Source: Thermoleophilaceae bacterium
GTDB taxonomy: Bacteria; Actinomycetota; Thermoleophilia; Solirubrobacterales; Thermoleophilaceae
Assembly (NCBI GenBank): GCA_030447905.1
Contig: JAUJNZ010000004.1
Span: forward strand, 111,081 to 175,080
Reading direction: 5' to 3'
Length of the DNA stretch: 64,000 nucleotides
Both the position numbers and the translations under genes were made by a program. This document shows positions 1 through 7,856 of this stretch, piece by piece; positions within the stretch are counted from its first letter, which is position 1; each line of letters opens with the position of its first letter. The notes below the pieces were generated by a model. That model did no database searches. It saw nothing but the letters and a program-made list of their open reading frames with translations, and was not told where the DNA came from.

Positions 1-2
1 TC

Positions 3-311
3 CTCGGGCTCGCCCGTCGTCGCGAGACGCTCGCCCGCCTGCGCGAGGATCCCCACGCCGCCTTCGCCCTGCTCGCGGAGGGGGTCGCCTTCACCGCGTA
101 TGGGGACGCGCGCGTCGTCTGCGAGGCCCTCGAGGGCGCGCCGAACATGGCCGGAGTGGAGTTACGCGTCGAGCGCGTCCATAACCACCTCGCCGACGGT
201 CGCACGGAGATGCTCTCAGCCGCCGGCTGGCGCTGGCGCCAGGAGGAGGCGCGGGAGGCCGACCTGACGGTGGTGGCGGCGATCGAGGCCCTCGCCCGCG
301 CGCGAGGGTAA
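3..311 (+). CDS. C-terminal part of a pyridoxamine 5'-phosphate oxidase-like protein (partial)
   Basis: The frame is open from the window edge and ends at TAA 309-311, about 102 residues. The fragment contains LREDPHAAFALLAEGVAFT near its start, followed by a strand-rich stretch (VELRVERVHNHLADGR) and a C-terminal helix. This resembles FMN- or F420-binding split-barrel proteins of the pyridoxamine-phosphate-oxidase superfamily, where the first motif precedes the flavin-contacting strands. The N-terminus lies outside the window, so cofactor and substrate cannot be told. It ends about 150 nt before fabD and appears to be a separate transcription unit, because a -10 box for the fab operon follows it. 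Confidence 0.5.
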   Translation, partial: LGLARRRETLARLREDPHAAFALLAEGVAFTAYGDARVVCEALEGAPNMAGVELRVERVHNHLADGRTEMLSAAGWRWRQEEAREADLTVVAAIEALARARG

Positions 312-362
312 CCATATGACGCCGAGGCGTTCGGGGTCGAGCGACTGGGGCTGATCGACTGA

Positions 363-368
363 TACTCT
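363..368 (+). promoter_or_regulatory. Putative -10 box (TACTCT) of the fab operon
   Basis: TACTCT fits the TANNNT pattern seen before many genes of this window. It lies about 95 nt before the fabD start, leaving a leader that contains a small hairpin at 396-412 (7-bp stem GGCCCCT/AGGGGCC, 3-nt loop). Whether that hairpin regulates anything is unknown. Confidence 0.4.
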
Positions 369-462
369 GCCGACCCCCCAACCCGGTCTTGGGCAGGCCC
401 CTGAGAGGGGCCACGGGGTGCTGAGGTTGACGCCGTCGAAAATGGGGAAAGGAGGTGCGCAC

Positions 463-1329
463 ATGGCCGCTCCCTGCACCGCCCTGCTCTTCCCGGGCCA
501 GGGCAGCCAGACCGACGACATGCGCGACGAGGTGGAGCGCCACCGCCCCGACCTGCTCGAGCTCGCGCAGCGCGAGGTCGGCGAGGATCCGTTCCCCCGG
601 GTCGACGAGAACACGCGCTTCCAGCAGCCGGCGCTCTTCTGCGCCAGCCTCGCCGGGCTCTCCCGCCTGGACGGGATCGATTCCGAGTTCTACGCCGGGC
701 ACTCGATGGGCGAGATCGCTGCGCTCGTGGCCGCCGAGAGCCTGAGCGAGGAGGACGGCCTGCGCATCGTGGCGATCCGGGGCCGGGTCATGGACGAGGC
801 GGCTGCGCGGGCGCCCGACAGCGGGATGCTCGCGCTGCGGGGGAACCTCGAGCTCGCCCAGCAGCTCGCCGACCGACACGGCCTGACGGTGGCCAACGAC
901 AACGCCCCGGGACAGGTAGTGCTCTCCGGTCACGAGGAGGGCCTCGAGGCCGCGACCAGCGACGCGGAGGAGGAGGGTGTGCGCACCACGCGCCTCCCCG
1001 TCGCGGGCGGCTTCCACTCCCCGGCCATCGAGAGCGCGGTGCCGGAGTTCGAGCAGGCGCTCGCTGAGATCGACTTCGCCTCGCCGCGTGCACCGGTCTT
1101 CTCGGGGGTCACCGCCGAGCCCTTCGACGACCCACCTCGGCGGCTCGCGGAGAGCCTCACCTCTCCGGTCCGCTGGCGCGAGATCCTGATCGCCCTCCAT
1201 GAGCGCGGGGCTCGCCGCTTCGTCGAGACCGGTCCCGGCAAGGTCCTCACCGGCCTCGCCAAACGCACCCTGGACGACGTCGAGGCGATCACCGCCGACG
1301 CGCTGTCGGAGGACGCCGCCCGTGCCTGA
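463..1329 (+). CDS. fabD: Malonyl-CoA:ACP transacylase (FabD)
   Basis: FabD transfers malonyl from CoA to acyl carrier protein, loading the extender unit of type II fatty acid synthesis in the cytoplasm. The 288-residue protein starts FPGQGSQ-like (residues 10-16), carries the nucleophile motif GHSMGE (Ser81; the family usually has GHSLGE), and the catalytic His185 in GGFHSP. ATG 463 is chosen because a strong AAAGGAGG sits just before it; the longer reading from 418 lacks one. It overlaps the start of fabH by 8 nt and is the first gene of the FAS-II operon. Length and motifs are those of the ordinary housekeeping enzyme. Confidence 0.95.
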   Translation: MAAPCTALLFPGQGSQTDDMRDEVERHRPDLLELAQREVGEDPFPRVDENTRFQQPALFCASLAGLSRLDGIDSEFYAGHSMGEIAALVAAESLSEEDGLRIVAIRGRVMDEAAARAPDSGMLALRGNLELAQQLADRHGLTVANDNAPGQVVLSGHEEGLEAATSDAEEEGVRTTRLPVAGGFHSPAIESAVPEFEQALAEIDFASPRAPVFSGVTAEPFDDPPRRLAESLTSPVRWREILIALHERGARRFVETGPGKVLTGLAKRTLDDVEAITADALSEDAARA

Positions 1330-2359
1330 GACGCTCGCCTCACTGGACCAGGCGGTCGCCTCGAGCGCCGAAGGTCCCTTCCCGGCGGGGCGGCCGGATA
1401 CGCCGGTCGGCGCGCGAATCGGCTCGGTCGCCATCGCCGTGCCCGAGACGGTCGTCGGCAACGCCCCGATCGCCGAGCGCCTGGGGGTCGACGAGGACTG
1501 GATCGTCTCGCGCATGGGGATACGCGAGCGCCGGGTCATGCAGTCCGACGAGCGCCTCTCCGACCTCGCCGCCCAGGCGGGCCGCGCCGCGCTCGAGCGC
1601 GCGGCCCTCGATCCGGCCGAGCTCGACCTGATCCTCGTCGGGACGATGTCCCAGGACGAGCTGACCCCCGGCGCCGCTCCGCTCGTCGCCCACGAGCTCG
1701 GAGCGTCGCAGGCCTCCGCGCTCGACGTCGGAGCGGCCTGTACGGCCTTCCTCGGCGTCATCGAGCTCGCCGCCGGCCAGATCGAGTCGGGCCGCAGCCG
1801 CAACGCGCTCGTGATCGGAGCCGACGTGCTCCACCGCTGGGTCAACCCCGACGACAAGCGGACCGCCGGCCTGTTCGGCGACGGGGCGGGAGCCGCCGTG
1901 ATGACCGCTTCGGAGGGACCGAGCGGGATCGGCCCGATCCCGATCCACTCCGACGGCTCGCAGGCGTGGACGATCTACGCCGATCGCGAGGAGGGCGTGC
2001 TCCAAATGGAGGGCGGCGACACCTACCAGCAGGCCGTGAACCGTCTGTCCGAGGTCACCCTCGAGGCGCTCGAGCTGGCCGGCCTGAGCCTCGAGGACAT
2101 CGACCTGTTCGTCTACCACCAGGCCAACCGGCGGATACTCAACGCCGTCGGCGAGCGCCTCGAACTGCCCGCCGAGCGCGTGGTCGACGTGATCGAGACC
2201 TACGGCAACACCTCGGCCGGGTCGATCCCGATCGCCCTCGCCGAGGCCGAGAGCGCGGGCCGCCTGCACGAGGGCTCGAAGGTCCTGCTCGGCGCGATCG
2301 GCTCCGGGCTCGTCTGGGGTGGGGGCGTGGTCGAGTGGGGTGGCGTCGGTGGGAGCTGA
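1322..2359 (+). CDS. fabH: 3-oxoacyl-ACP synthase III (FabH)
   Basis: FabH condenses an acyl-CoA primer with malonyl-ACP and so starts fatty acid synthesis. The catalytic triad is visible: Cys140 in GAACTAF, His266 in YHQANRR, and Asn296 in YGNTSAGS. The GTG at 1322 overlaps the fabD stop and gives a 345-residue protein with roughly 25 extra N-terminal residues compared with E. coli FabH. The true start could be a little further in, but no better ribosome site is evident. The primer preference (acetyl or branched) cannot be read from the sequence. It is cotranscribed with fabD and fabG. Confidence 0.93.
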   Translation: MPETLASLDQAVASSAEGPFPAGRPDTPVGARIGSVAIAVPETVVGNAPIAERLGVDEDWIVSRMGIRERRVMQSDERLSDLAAQAGRAALERAALDPAELDLILVGTMSQDELTPGAAPLVAHELGASQASALDVGAACTAFLGVIELAAGQIESGRSRNALVIGADVLHRWVNPDDKRTAGLFGDGAGAAVMTASEGPSGIGPIPIHSDGSQAWTIYADREEGVLQMEGGDTYQQAVNRLSEVTLEALELAGLSLEDIDLFVYHQANRRILNAVGERLELPAERVVDVIETYGNTSAGSIPIALAEAESAGRLHEGSKVLLGAIGSGLVWGGGVVEWGGVGGS

Positions 2360-3125
2360 GTCCGGTGAGCAAGCCAATGCGGTCAACGGGCAGGGTCAGG
2401 CCCGCGAGGGTGCGGCGCTCGTGACGGGCGCCTCGCGCGGGATCGGCGCGGCCTGCGCCACCCGCCTAGCTGCCGGCGGCTGGCCGGTGGGCGTCAACTA
2501 TCGCTCCGATTCCGAGGGGGCCGAGCAGGTCGTCCAGGCGATCGAGGAGGCCGGCGGGCGGGCGGTCGCCCTGCGCGGCGACGTCGCCGACCCCGAGGCC
2601 GCCGATCCGCTGTTCGAGGCGCTCGAGGAGGAGTTCGGCTCGGTGATGGTGCTCGTCAACAACGCCGGCGTCCGCGCCGATGCGCTCGCGCTCCAGATCG
2701 AGGACGACGACTGGCAACGGGTCATCGACACCAACCTCTCCGCCGTCTTTCGGATCACCCGCCGCGCGCTGACCCCGATGATGAGCGCGCGCTTCGGCCG
2801 GATCGTCAACATCGCGTCGGTCGTCGGCGCCAAGGCCAACCCGGGCCAGGCCAACTACGCCGCCTCGAAGGCCGGGGTGATCGGCATGACGAAGACCGTG
2901 GCCGCGGAGGTCGCCCGCCGCGGGGTGACCGTCAACGCCGTCGCTCCCGGGCTCGTCGAGACCGAGCTCACCGAGGGCGTGGCGGAGGAGATGGTCAAGG
3001 CGGTCCCCGCACGCCGGGCCGGCACGCCCGAGGACGTGGCCGCGTGCGTCGGCTTCCTGGCCTCCGAGGAGGCCGCCTACGTGACCGGCGTGACCCTCAC
3101 CGTCGACGGCGGGCTCTCGGCCTGA
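2349..3125 (+). CDS. fabG: 3-oxoacyl-ACP reductase (FabG)
   Basis: This is a short-chain dehydrogenase that reduces 3-oxoacyl-ACP with NADPH in the FAS-II cycle. It has the nucleotide-binding TGASRGIG motif, NNAG, and the catalytic Ser157, Tyr170 and Lys174 (NYAASKAG). The C-terminus ends in the usual TVDGGLSA. The start is uncertain: GTG 2349 is chosen because it overlaps the fabH end by 11 nt, and an upstream GTG at 2319 would lengthen the overlap. The first 25 residues before the Rossmann fold are not conserved-looking. Its place between fabH and acpP supports FabG over a generic SDR. Confidence 0.92.
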   Translation: MGAESGEQANAVNGQGQAREGAALVTGASRGIGAACATRLAAGGWPVGVNYRSDSEGAEQVVQAIEEAGGRAVALRGDVADPEAADPLFEALEEEFGSVMVLVNNAGVRADALALQIEDDDWQRVIDTNLSAVFRITRRALTPMMSARFGRIVNIASVVGAKANPGQANYAASKAGVIGMTKTVAAEVARRGVTVNAVAPGLVETELTEGVAEEMVKAVPARRAGTPEDVAACVGFLASEEAAYVTGVTLTVDGGLSA

Positions 3126-3178
3126 CGCCCTCGCCCGCCTTGACAACCCGATAACCCAACCCCCAAGGAGGAAAGACC

Positions 3179-3424
3179 ATGGCCGAGGTGACCCAAGAGG
3201 CCGTCGAGGAAAAGGTCGTCGACGCGCTCGCCGAGCTCGGCCCCGACCGCAGCGAGATCACCCGGGACGCGACCTTCGAGTCGCTCGACATCGACTCGCT
3301 CGACCTCGTCGAGATGTCCCAAGTCGTCGACGAGGAGTTCGGCGTCCAGGTCAAGGGCGAGGACGCCCAGCAGCTCAATACCGTGGGCGACGCGATCGAC
3401 TTCATCGTGGCCCGCGCCGGATGA
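3179..3424 (+). CDS. acpP: Acyl carrier protein
   Basis: This is an 81-residue acidic four-helix carrier protein. Ser40 in the DSLDLVEM motif is the site for 4'-phosphopantetheine attachment; all FAS-II intermediates ride on this thiol. A near-perfect ribosome site (AAGGAGG) lies 7-8 nt before the ATG, stronger than those of its neighbours, as expected for an abundant protein. The stop overlaps the fabF start by 4 nt (ATGA). Length and charge are typical of the family. Confidence 0.95.
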   Translation: MAEVTQEAVEEKVVDALAELGPDRSEITRDATFESLDIDSLDLVEMSQVVDEEFGVQVKGEDAQQLNTVGDAIDFIVARAG

Positions 3425-4620
3425 GCCGCCGCGTCGTCATCACCGGTCTCGGCTCGGTCTCGCCGCTCGGCGTGGGCGCCCGGACGCTGTACGACCGCTG
3501 GAGCGCCGGGGAGATCGGCATCGAGGACGGTCTCGCCCCGTGCACGGACTTCGACCCGGAGGACTTCCTCTCCTCCAAGGAGGTTCGGCGCAACGACCGC
3601 TTCGTGCAGCTCGCCCTCGCCGCGTCCCAGGAAGCGCTCGCCCAGGCCGGGTGGGACGAGGAGCCGCCCTACGACCCCGAGCGCATCGGCTGCGTGGTCG
3701 GTACGGGGATCGGCGGCATCGGGTCGCTCGAGAACCAGCACGACGTACTCCGCGACAAGGGACCCGACCAGGTATCCCCGCTGGCCGTGCCCCTCATGAT
3801 GGCCAACGCCGCGACGGCCGCGCTCGTCATGAGTCACGGGCTGCAGGGACCCACGCAGACCACGGTCTCCGCCTGCGCCGCGGGCACCGACGGGATCGGC
3901 GCCGCGCTGCGCATGATCCGCTCCGGTGACGCCGAGGCGGTCGTCACCGGGGGCGCCGAGTCGACGCTCACCCCGCTCGCGCGCTCGGCCTTCGCGGCAA
4001 TGGACGCGACTTCGCAGGCCGGCGTCATGCGCCCGTTCGACGCGCGCCGGGACGGCTTCATCATGGGCGAGGGGGCGGGCATCCTCGTGCTCGAGGACGC
4101 CGAGGCCGCCGAGGCCCGCGGCGCCACCGTCCTCGGCGAGGTGCTCGGCTACGGGGCGAGCGCCGACGCCTATCACATCACCGCCCCCGAGCCGGCCGGC
4201 CGGGGCGCCGCGAAGGCGATCGAGCGAGCGCTCAGCGACGCGGGACTGGGCCCCGAGGACATCGACTACGTGAACGCCCACGGGACCTCGACCCCCCTCA
4301 ACGACAGCTCCGAGACCCAGGCGCTCAAGGCCGGCCTGGGCGAGGAGCGGGCAAAGGCGATCCCCACCTCCTCGACGAAGTCGGCGATCGGGCACCTTCT
4401 CGGCGCCGCCGGAGGCGTCGAGGCCGTGGCCACGGTGATCGCCCTCCAGGAGGGCAAGGCGCCGCCCACGCTCGGTTACGAGGAGCCGGACGAGGGCCTC
4501 GATCTCGACTACGTCCCCGACGGCCCGCGTGACATCGGCAACGGCGGACGGCTGATCGCGCTGTCGAACTCGTTTGGGTTCGGGGGCCACAACGGCGTGC
4601 TCTGCCTGGCCGCTCCATGA
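3421..4620 (+). CDS. fabF: 3-oxoacyl-ACP synthase II (FabF/KAS II)
   Basis: FabF performs the repeated Claisen condensation of acyl-ACP with malonyl-ACP. The 399-residue protein has the thiolase-fold catalytic set: Cys152 (SACAAGTD), His288 (NAHGTST), Lys321 and His326 (KSAIGHLLGAAGG). The Gly-rich C-terminal loop SNSFGFGGHN is complete. The ATG overlaps acpP by 4 nt, indicating translational coupling. FabF and FabH together supply initiation and elongation in this operon. Nothing is odd about the gene. Confidence 0.95.
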   Translation: MSRRVVITGLGSVSPLGVGARTLYDRWSAGEIGIEDGLAPCTDFDPEDFLSSKEVRRNDRFVQLALAASQEALAQAGWDEEPPYDPERIGCVVGTGIGGIGSLENQHDVLRDKGPDQVSPLAVPLMMANAATAALVMSHGLQGPTQTTVSACAAGTDGIGAALRMIRSGDAEAVVTGGAESTLTPLARSAFAAMDATSQAGVMRPFDARRDGFIMGEGAGILVLEDAEAAEARGATVLGEVLGYGASADAYHITAPEPAGRGAAKAIERALSDAGLGPEDIDYVNAHGTSTPLNDSSETQALKAGLGEERAKAIPTSSTKSAIGHLLGAAGGVEAVATVIALQEGKAPPTLGYEEPDEGLDLDYVPDGPRDIGNGGRLIALSNSFGFGGHNGVLCLAAP

Positions 4621-4665
4621 CGGGTCCGGCGATCACGCTCGCCGACCGGGAGAGGGCGCGCCCGC

Positions 4666-5379
4666 GTGGCGGCAACAAGCCCTAGGTCCGGCGATTCCGG
4701 CGGGGGCACGAGCCGGTCCGTTCGCTCCTACGTGGCCATCGGCGACTCCTTCACCGCGGGAGCCGCCGAAGCGAACGCGGAGGAGGGCCACGCGACCAAG
4801 CTCTGGGCCGACGAGCTGGCCGGGGCGCTGCGGGCCGCCGCGCCCGACGGACAGTTCACCTACCGCAACCTCGCCGTGGCCGGGGCCTCGAGCCCCGAGG
4901 TGGCGGCGGGTCAGATCGAGCCGGCGCTCGCGCTCGCGCCCGACCTCGTGACCGTCTTCTGCGGGGCCAACGACGTGCTGCTCTCGGTCCGGCCCGACAT
5001 CGATGCCTTCCGCGCGGCGCTGTCGGAGATCTTCGGGTCGCTGCGCGAGGGCGTTCCGGAGGCGACGATCATCACCGCGACCTGTCCCGACCTGCAGTTC
5101 CTGCCCTTACGCGAGCGATCGCGCGAGCGCGTCACGCGCGGGATGGAAGCGGTGAGCCAGGCGATCCGCGAGCTCGCCGACCGCCACGACGTTCTCTGCC
5201 TCGACTTCGCCACCAACCCGCAGGCCGGTAGCCCCGAGAACTTCGCCGCGGACTGGATCCATCTCTCCGACACCGGCAGGCGCCGGACCGCCGCGCTCTT
5301 CGCCCAGGCCCTCGACGAGGTGGTCGGAGTGGCGATCGACCGCCGTGAACTCGAAATCGACAGCGAGGAGGAAGCATGA
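4666..5379 (+). CDS. SGNH/GDSL-family hydrolase
   Basis: This is a 237-residue esterase of the SGNH fold lying inside the FAS-II operon. Block I GDSFTAG carries Ser28, block II Gly73, block III GAND carries Asn102, and block V DWIH carries Asp196 and His199, so the active site is complete. It has no signal peptide after GTG 4666, which suggests a cytoplasmic esterase or thioesterase-like role, though the substrate is not known. It lies 45 nt after fabF and its stop overlaps the next gene by 4 nt (ATGA). Its placement between condensing enzyme and dehydratase suggests work on acyl chains, but that is inference. Confidence 0.85.
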   Translation: MAATSPRSGDSGGGTSRSVRSYVAIGDSFTAGAAEANAEEGHATKLWADELAGALRAAAPDGQFTYRNLAVAGASSPEVAAGQIEPALALAPDLVTVFCGANDVLLSVRPDIDAFRAALSEIFGSLREGVPEATIITATCPDLQFLPLRERSRERVTRGMEAVSQAIRELADRHDVLCLDFATNPQAGSPENFAADWIHLSDTGRRRTAALFAQALDEVVGVAIDRRELEIDSEEEA

Positions 5380-5924
5380 GCTCTGCCGTCCCGCAGGAGG
5401 GCGACACAGCGACCGGGCTGTTCTCGCGCGACTTCGATGCGCTCGAGACCGGCGAGACGTTCGTCAGCTCCGGCCGCACGATCACCGAGGCCGACATCGT
5501 CTCGTTCGCCGGGCTGACCGGCGACTTCCATCCCCAGCACGTCGACGAGGAGTGGGCCCGCGAGAGCGCGTTCGGCGAACGAGTGGCCCACGGGATGCTG
5601 GTGCTGTCGCTGGCGGTCGGGCTCGTCCCGCTCGACCCCGAGCGTGTTCTCGCGCTGCGGCGGATCTCCGATGCGGTGTTCAAGCGCCCGGCGCGGATCG
5701 GCGAGACGGTACGGGTCGAGGGGAAGATCGAGAGCGCGCGCGAGATCGACGAGGAGACCGGCCTCGTGGGCTGCGCGTGGAAGGTCGTCGATACCGAGGG
5801 CGCCGCGGTCGCGCGCGTGAAGGTCGAGGTCCTGTGGCGCCGCGGCGAGCCGGGAGCGGCGGCGCCTGCGGTTTCCGGCGACGCAGACGGTGACGCCGCC
5901 CCCGACTCCTCGTCCGGCGCCTAG
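5376..5924 (+). CDS. MaoC-type (R)-3-hydroxyacyl dehydratase
   Basis: This is a 182-residue single hot-dog domain with the hydratase-2 signature: Asp50 and His55 in TGDFHPQHVD, then GERVAHGMLVLSLAVGL. Members hydrate or dehydrate (R)-3-hydroxyacyl thioesters. No FabZ or FabA gene is present in the window, so this protein may supply the dehydration step of the FAS-II cycle, as HadAB does in mycobacteria; that is inferred from context. The C-terminal 20 residues are Ala/Asp-rich and probably disordered. ATG 5376 overlaps the upstream hydrolase by 4 nt. Confidence 0.85.
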   Translation: MSSAVPQEGDTATGLFSRDFDALETGETFVSSGRTITEADIVSFAGLTGDFHPQHVDEEWARESAFGERVAHGMLVLSLAVGLVPLDPERVLALRRISDAVFKRPARIGETVRVEGKIESAREIDEETGLVGCAWKVVDTEGAAVARVKVEVLWRRGEPGAAAPAVSGDADGDAAPDSSSGA

Positions 5925-5925
5925 C

Positions 5926-6846
5926 GTGCTGCTCGAGGGCAAGCGGCTGGTGATCACCGGGGTCGCGACGAAGGACTCGATCGCCTTCTCGGTCGCCGAG
6001 CAGGCTCAGCAACTCGGGGCCGAGGTCGTCTTGACGAGCTTCGGGCGAATGCGCCGGATGACCGAGCGCGCGGCGAAGGAGCTCCCGGAGCCCCCCGAGG
6101 TGCTCGAGCTCGACGTCAACCGCCCGGAGGACTTCGAGCAACTGACCGCCGACCTCGATCAGCGCTGGGGTGGAATCGACGGGGCACTCCACGCGATCGC
6201 CTTCGCTCCCGCGGACGCGATCGGCGGTCAGTTCCTCTCTACCCCTCAGGAGAGCGCGACGAGCGCCTTTGGCACGAGCGCCTTCTCTCTGAAGTCACTT
6301 GCCACGGCGCTGCTGCCGCTCTTCGAGGCCGGGGACGAGCCGGGCGGCAGCCTGGTCGCGCTCGACTTCGACGCCTCGGTGGCGTGGCCGGTCTACGACT
6401 GGATGGGCGTGTCGAAGGCAGCGCTCGAGTCGGTCGGGCGCTACCTGGCGCGCGATCTCGGACCGCGCGGGGTGCGGGTGAACCTCGTCTCGGCGGGGCC
6501 GGTCTCGACTCCGGCCGCGGGCGGGATTCCGGGCTTCGAGCTGCTCGCCGGGGAGTGGGGGCGGAGGGCCCCGCTGGGATGGGACACGGGCGATGCGAGC
6601 CCGGTCGGAGGCGCGATCTGCTTCATGCTCTCGGACCTGGCGCGGGGGGTGACTGGCGAGATCCTGCATGTCGACGGCGGCTTCCACGCGATGGGGGCGC
6701 CGGTCGAGGGGCTGGATGGGGAGTCTGCTGAGGCCCCGGAGTCCGGTGAGGGGGACGACGGCACGGCGTCGGAGGAAGAGGGATCCGAAGCCGGCGGGGT
6801 AGGGGCGCCTCGATCCGGCCGGCCGCTTCAAGAGGAGGAGCCATGA
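5926..6846 (+). CDS. fabI: InhA/FabI-type enoyl-ACP reductase (NADH)
   Basis: This enzyme reduces trans-2-enoyl-ACP, the last step of each FAS-II round. The N-terminus LLEGKRLVITGVATKDSIAF is FabI/InhA-like. Counting from GTG 5926, the catalytic Tyr is residue 157 and Lys 164 (YDWMGVSKAALES), almost exactly InhA's Tyr158/Lys165, which supports this start over the GTG at 5890. The motifs DFD, GWDTGDASPVG and HVDGGFHAMGA are present. After the fold (about residue 265) there is an unusual 40-residue acidic Glu/Gly tail of unknown purpose. The stop overlaps the next start. Confidence 0.92.
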   Translation: MLLEGKRLVITGVATKDSIAFSVAEQAQQLGAEVVLTSFGRMRRMTERAAKELPEPPEVLELDVNRPEDFEQLTADLDQRWGGIDGALHAIAFAPADAIGGQFLSTPQESATSAFGTSAFSLKSLATALLPLFEAGDEPGGSLVALDFDASVAWPVYDWMGVSKAALESVGRYLARDLGPRGVRVNLVSAGPVSTPAAGGIPGFELLAGEWGRRAPLGWDTGDASPVGGAICFMLSDLARGVTGEILHVDGGFHAMGAPVEGLDGESAEAPESGEGDDGTASEEEGSEAGGVGAPRSGRPLQEEEP

Positions 6847-7226
6847 AGTACGACGAGTTCGTCAAGCACGTCAGGGAGCGGGCCGAGGTCACGCGTGAGG
6901 ACGCCCAAAGCGCCGCCCTCAGCGCCCTCGCCGTGCTCGGGGAGCGACTCGAGGCGGGCGAGGCGACCGATCTCGCCTCCCAGCTGCCCAAAGAGCTCGG
7001 AGAAGCCGTCGCGAGGTCGCACGGGACGGGCGAGACCTTCTCGGCGAGCGACTTCGTGGAGCGCGTCGCCGATCGAGAGGGCATCGCGCCAAACGACGCG
7101 GACAAGCGGGTGAGAGCGGTGCTGGCCACCCTCCAGGACGCGGTCACTGGCGGTCAGATGGAGGACGTTCTCACCCAGCTGCCAACCGACTACCTCGAGC
7201 TGATGTCAGGCACTCACCGTCGGTGA
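6843..7226 (+). CDS. DUF2267 family protein
   Basis: This is a 127-residue, all-helical, acidic cytoplasmic protein of the DUF2267 family, made of two similar repeats (about residues 1-55 and 60-115), each with an FV(K/E)xV start and a QLPxxL motif. The ATG overlaps the stop of the enoyl reductase and is preceded by AGAGGAGG, so it is the last gene of the FAS-II operon. The function of DUF2267 is not established. No catalytic residues can be recognised. Confidence 0.85.
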   Translation: MKYDEFVKHVRERAEVTREDAQSAALSALAVLGERLEAGEATDLASQLPKELGEAVARSHGTGETFSASDFVERVADREGIAPNDADKRVRAVLATLQDAVTGGQMEDVLTQLPTDYLELMSGTHRR

Positions 7227-7345
7227 CGCGTCGCTCGGGGAGGCCGCCGACCGCCGGCACGTCGGCGTGGCCTTCGAGCGCCGCAGCCACGAGCCCGGCC
7301 GCAAGAGCTCCAGCTAGACACGCTCAGGGCGACCGCTGGACGCGC

Positions 7346-7852
7346 CTATAGCCCTCGAGAGGGCACTGCGAGCTCATGCGGCGCTGCGCTCTGGCGTCGC
7401 ACCCTGCGGCGGCGCACGACGGCCCCGACCACTGCCCCGAAGGCGGCATGGTCGGCGACCTGTGGCGGTGTCCGAAGCGCGCGGACCCACGGAAACCTGC
7501 GGCCCACGAGGCCGAGGTCGAGGGCCGCGATGGCGAGGCCCCCGGTCACTCCGGACGCGACCGTGGCGCGCCGGGGAAGCACGAAGGCGAGGGCGATGGC
7601 CCAGCCGAGCGAGAGCGCGAGATGGACGGCAACCGCCGCGACCAGCAGAGGGCCGGTGCGCCGCTCAGCGGGCAGCAGAAGCGTCCCGGCGGCGGCCGCG
7701 GCCTCGAGCGGGTCGGCTCGCCGCACGAGCGCGTCGACCGTGGAGGGGACACCGCTCAGGAGTGCCGCGACCACGCCCGCGGCGAGGCCGTCGCGGACTA
7801 CCTCATCCCGCTCGTCGCGGGCTGGAAGCCTCCCGCCACGCCGAGCCCCCAC
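7346..7852 (-). CDS. Small integral membrane protein, hypothetical
   Basis: This is a 168-residue protein with about four hydrophobic segments (VAALLSGVPSTVDAL, a long run around residues 65-92, AIALAFVLP, GGLAIAALDLGLV) separated by Arg-rich turns. No family is recognised. The GTG start lies 4 nt beyond the glyS stop, so it is probably the distal gene of the glyS transcript. No clear ribosome site is seen, so coupling to glyS translation is likely and the start could be later. The C-terminal tail is Arg-rich and cytoplasmic-looking. Confidence 0.6.
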   Translation of the reverse strand: MGARRGGRLPARDERDEVVRDGLAAGVVAALLSGVPSTVDALVRRADPLEAAAAAGTLLLPAERRTGPLLVAAVAVHLALSLGWAIALAFVLPRRATVASGVTGGLAIAALDLGLVGRRFPWVRALRTPPQVADHAAFGAVVGAVVRRRRVRRQSAAPHELAVPSRGL

Positions 7853-7856
7853 CCTC

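Noticed and set aside
396..412. Hairpin in the fabD leader as an attenuator
   Set aside because: The stem is only 7 bp without T tract or competing structure, so a regulatory claim cannot be supported.
3097..4590. Long minus-strand open frame (497 codons) opposite fabF
   Set aside because: It is a shadow of fabF and acpP caused by high third-position GC. Similar antisense frames lie opposite metG, mfd, the SurA-like gene and eno, and none encode recognisable domains.
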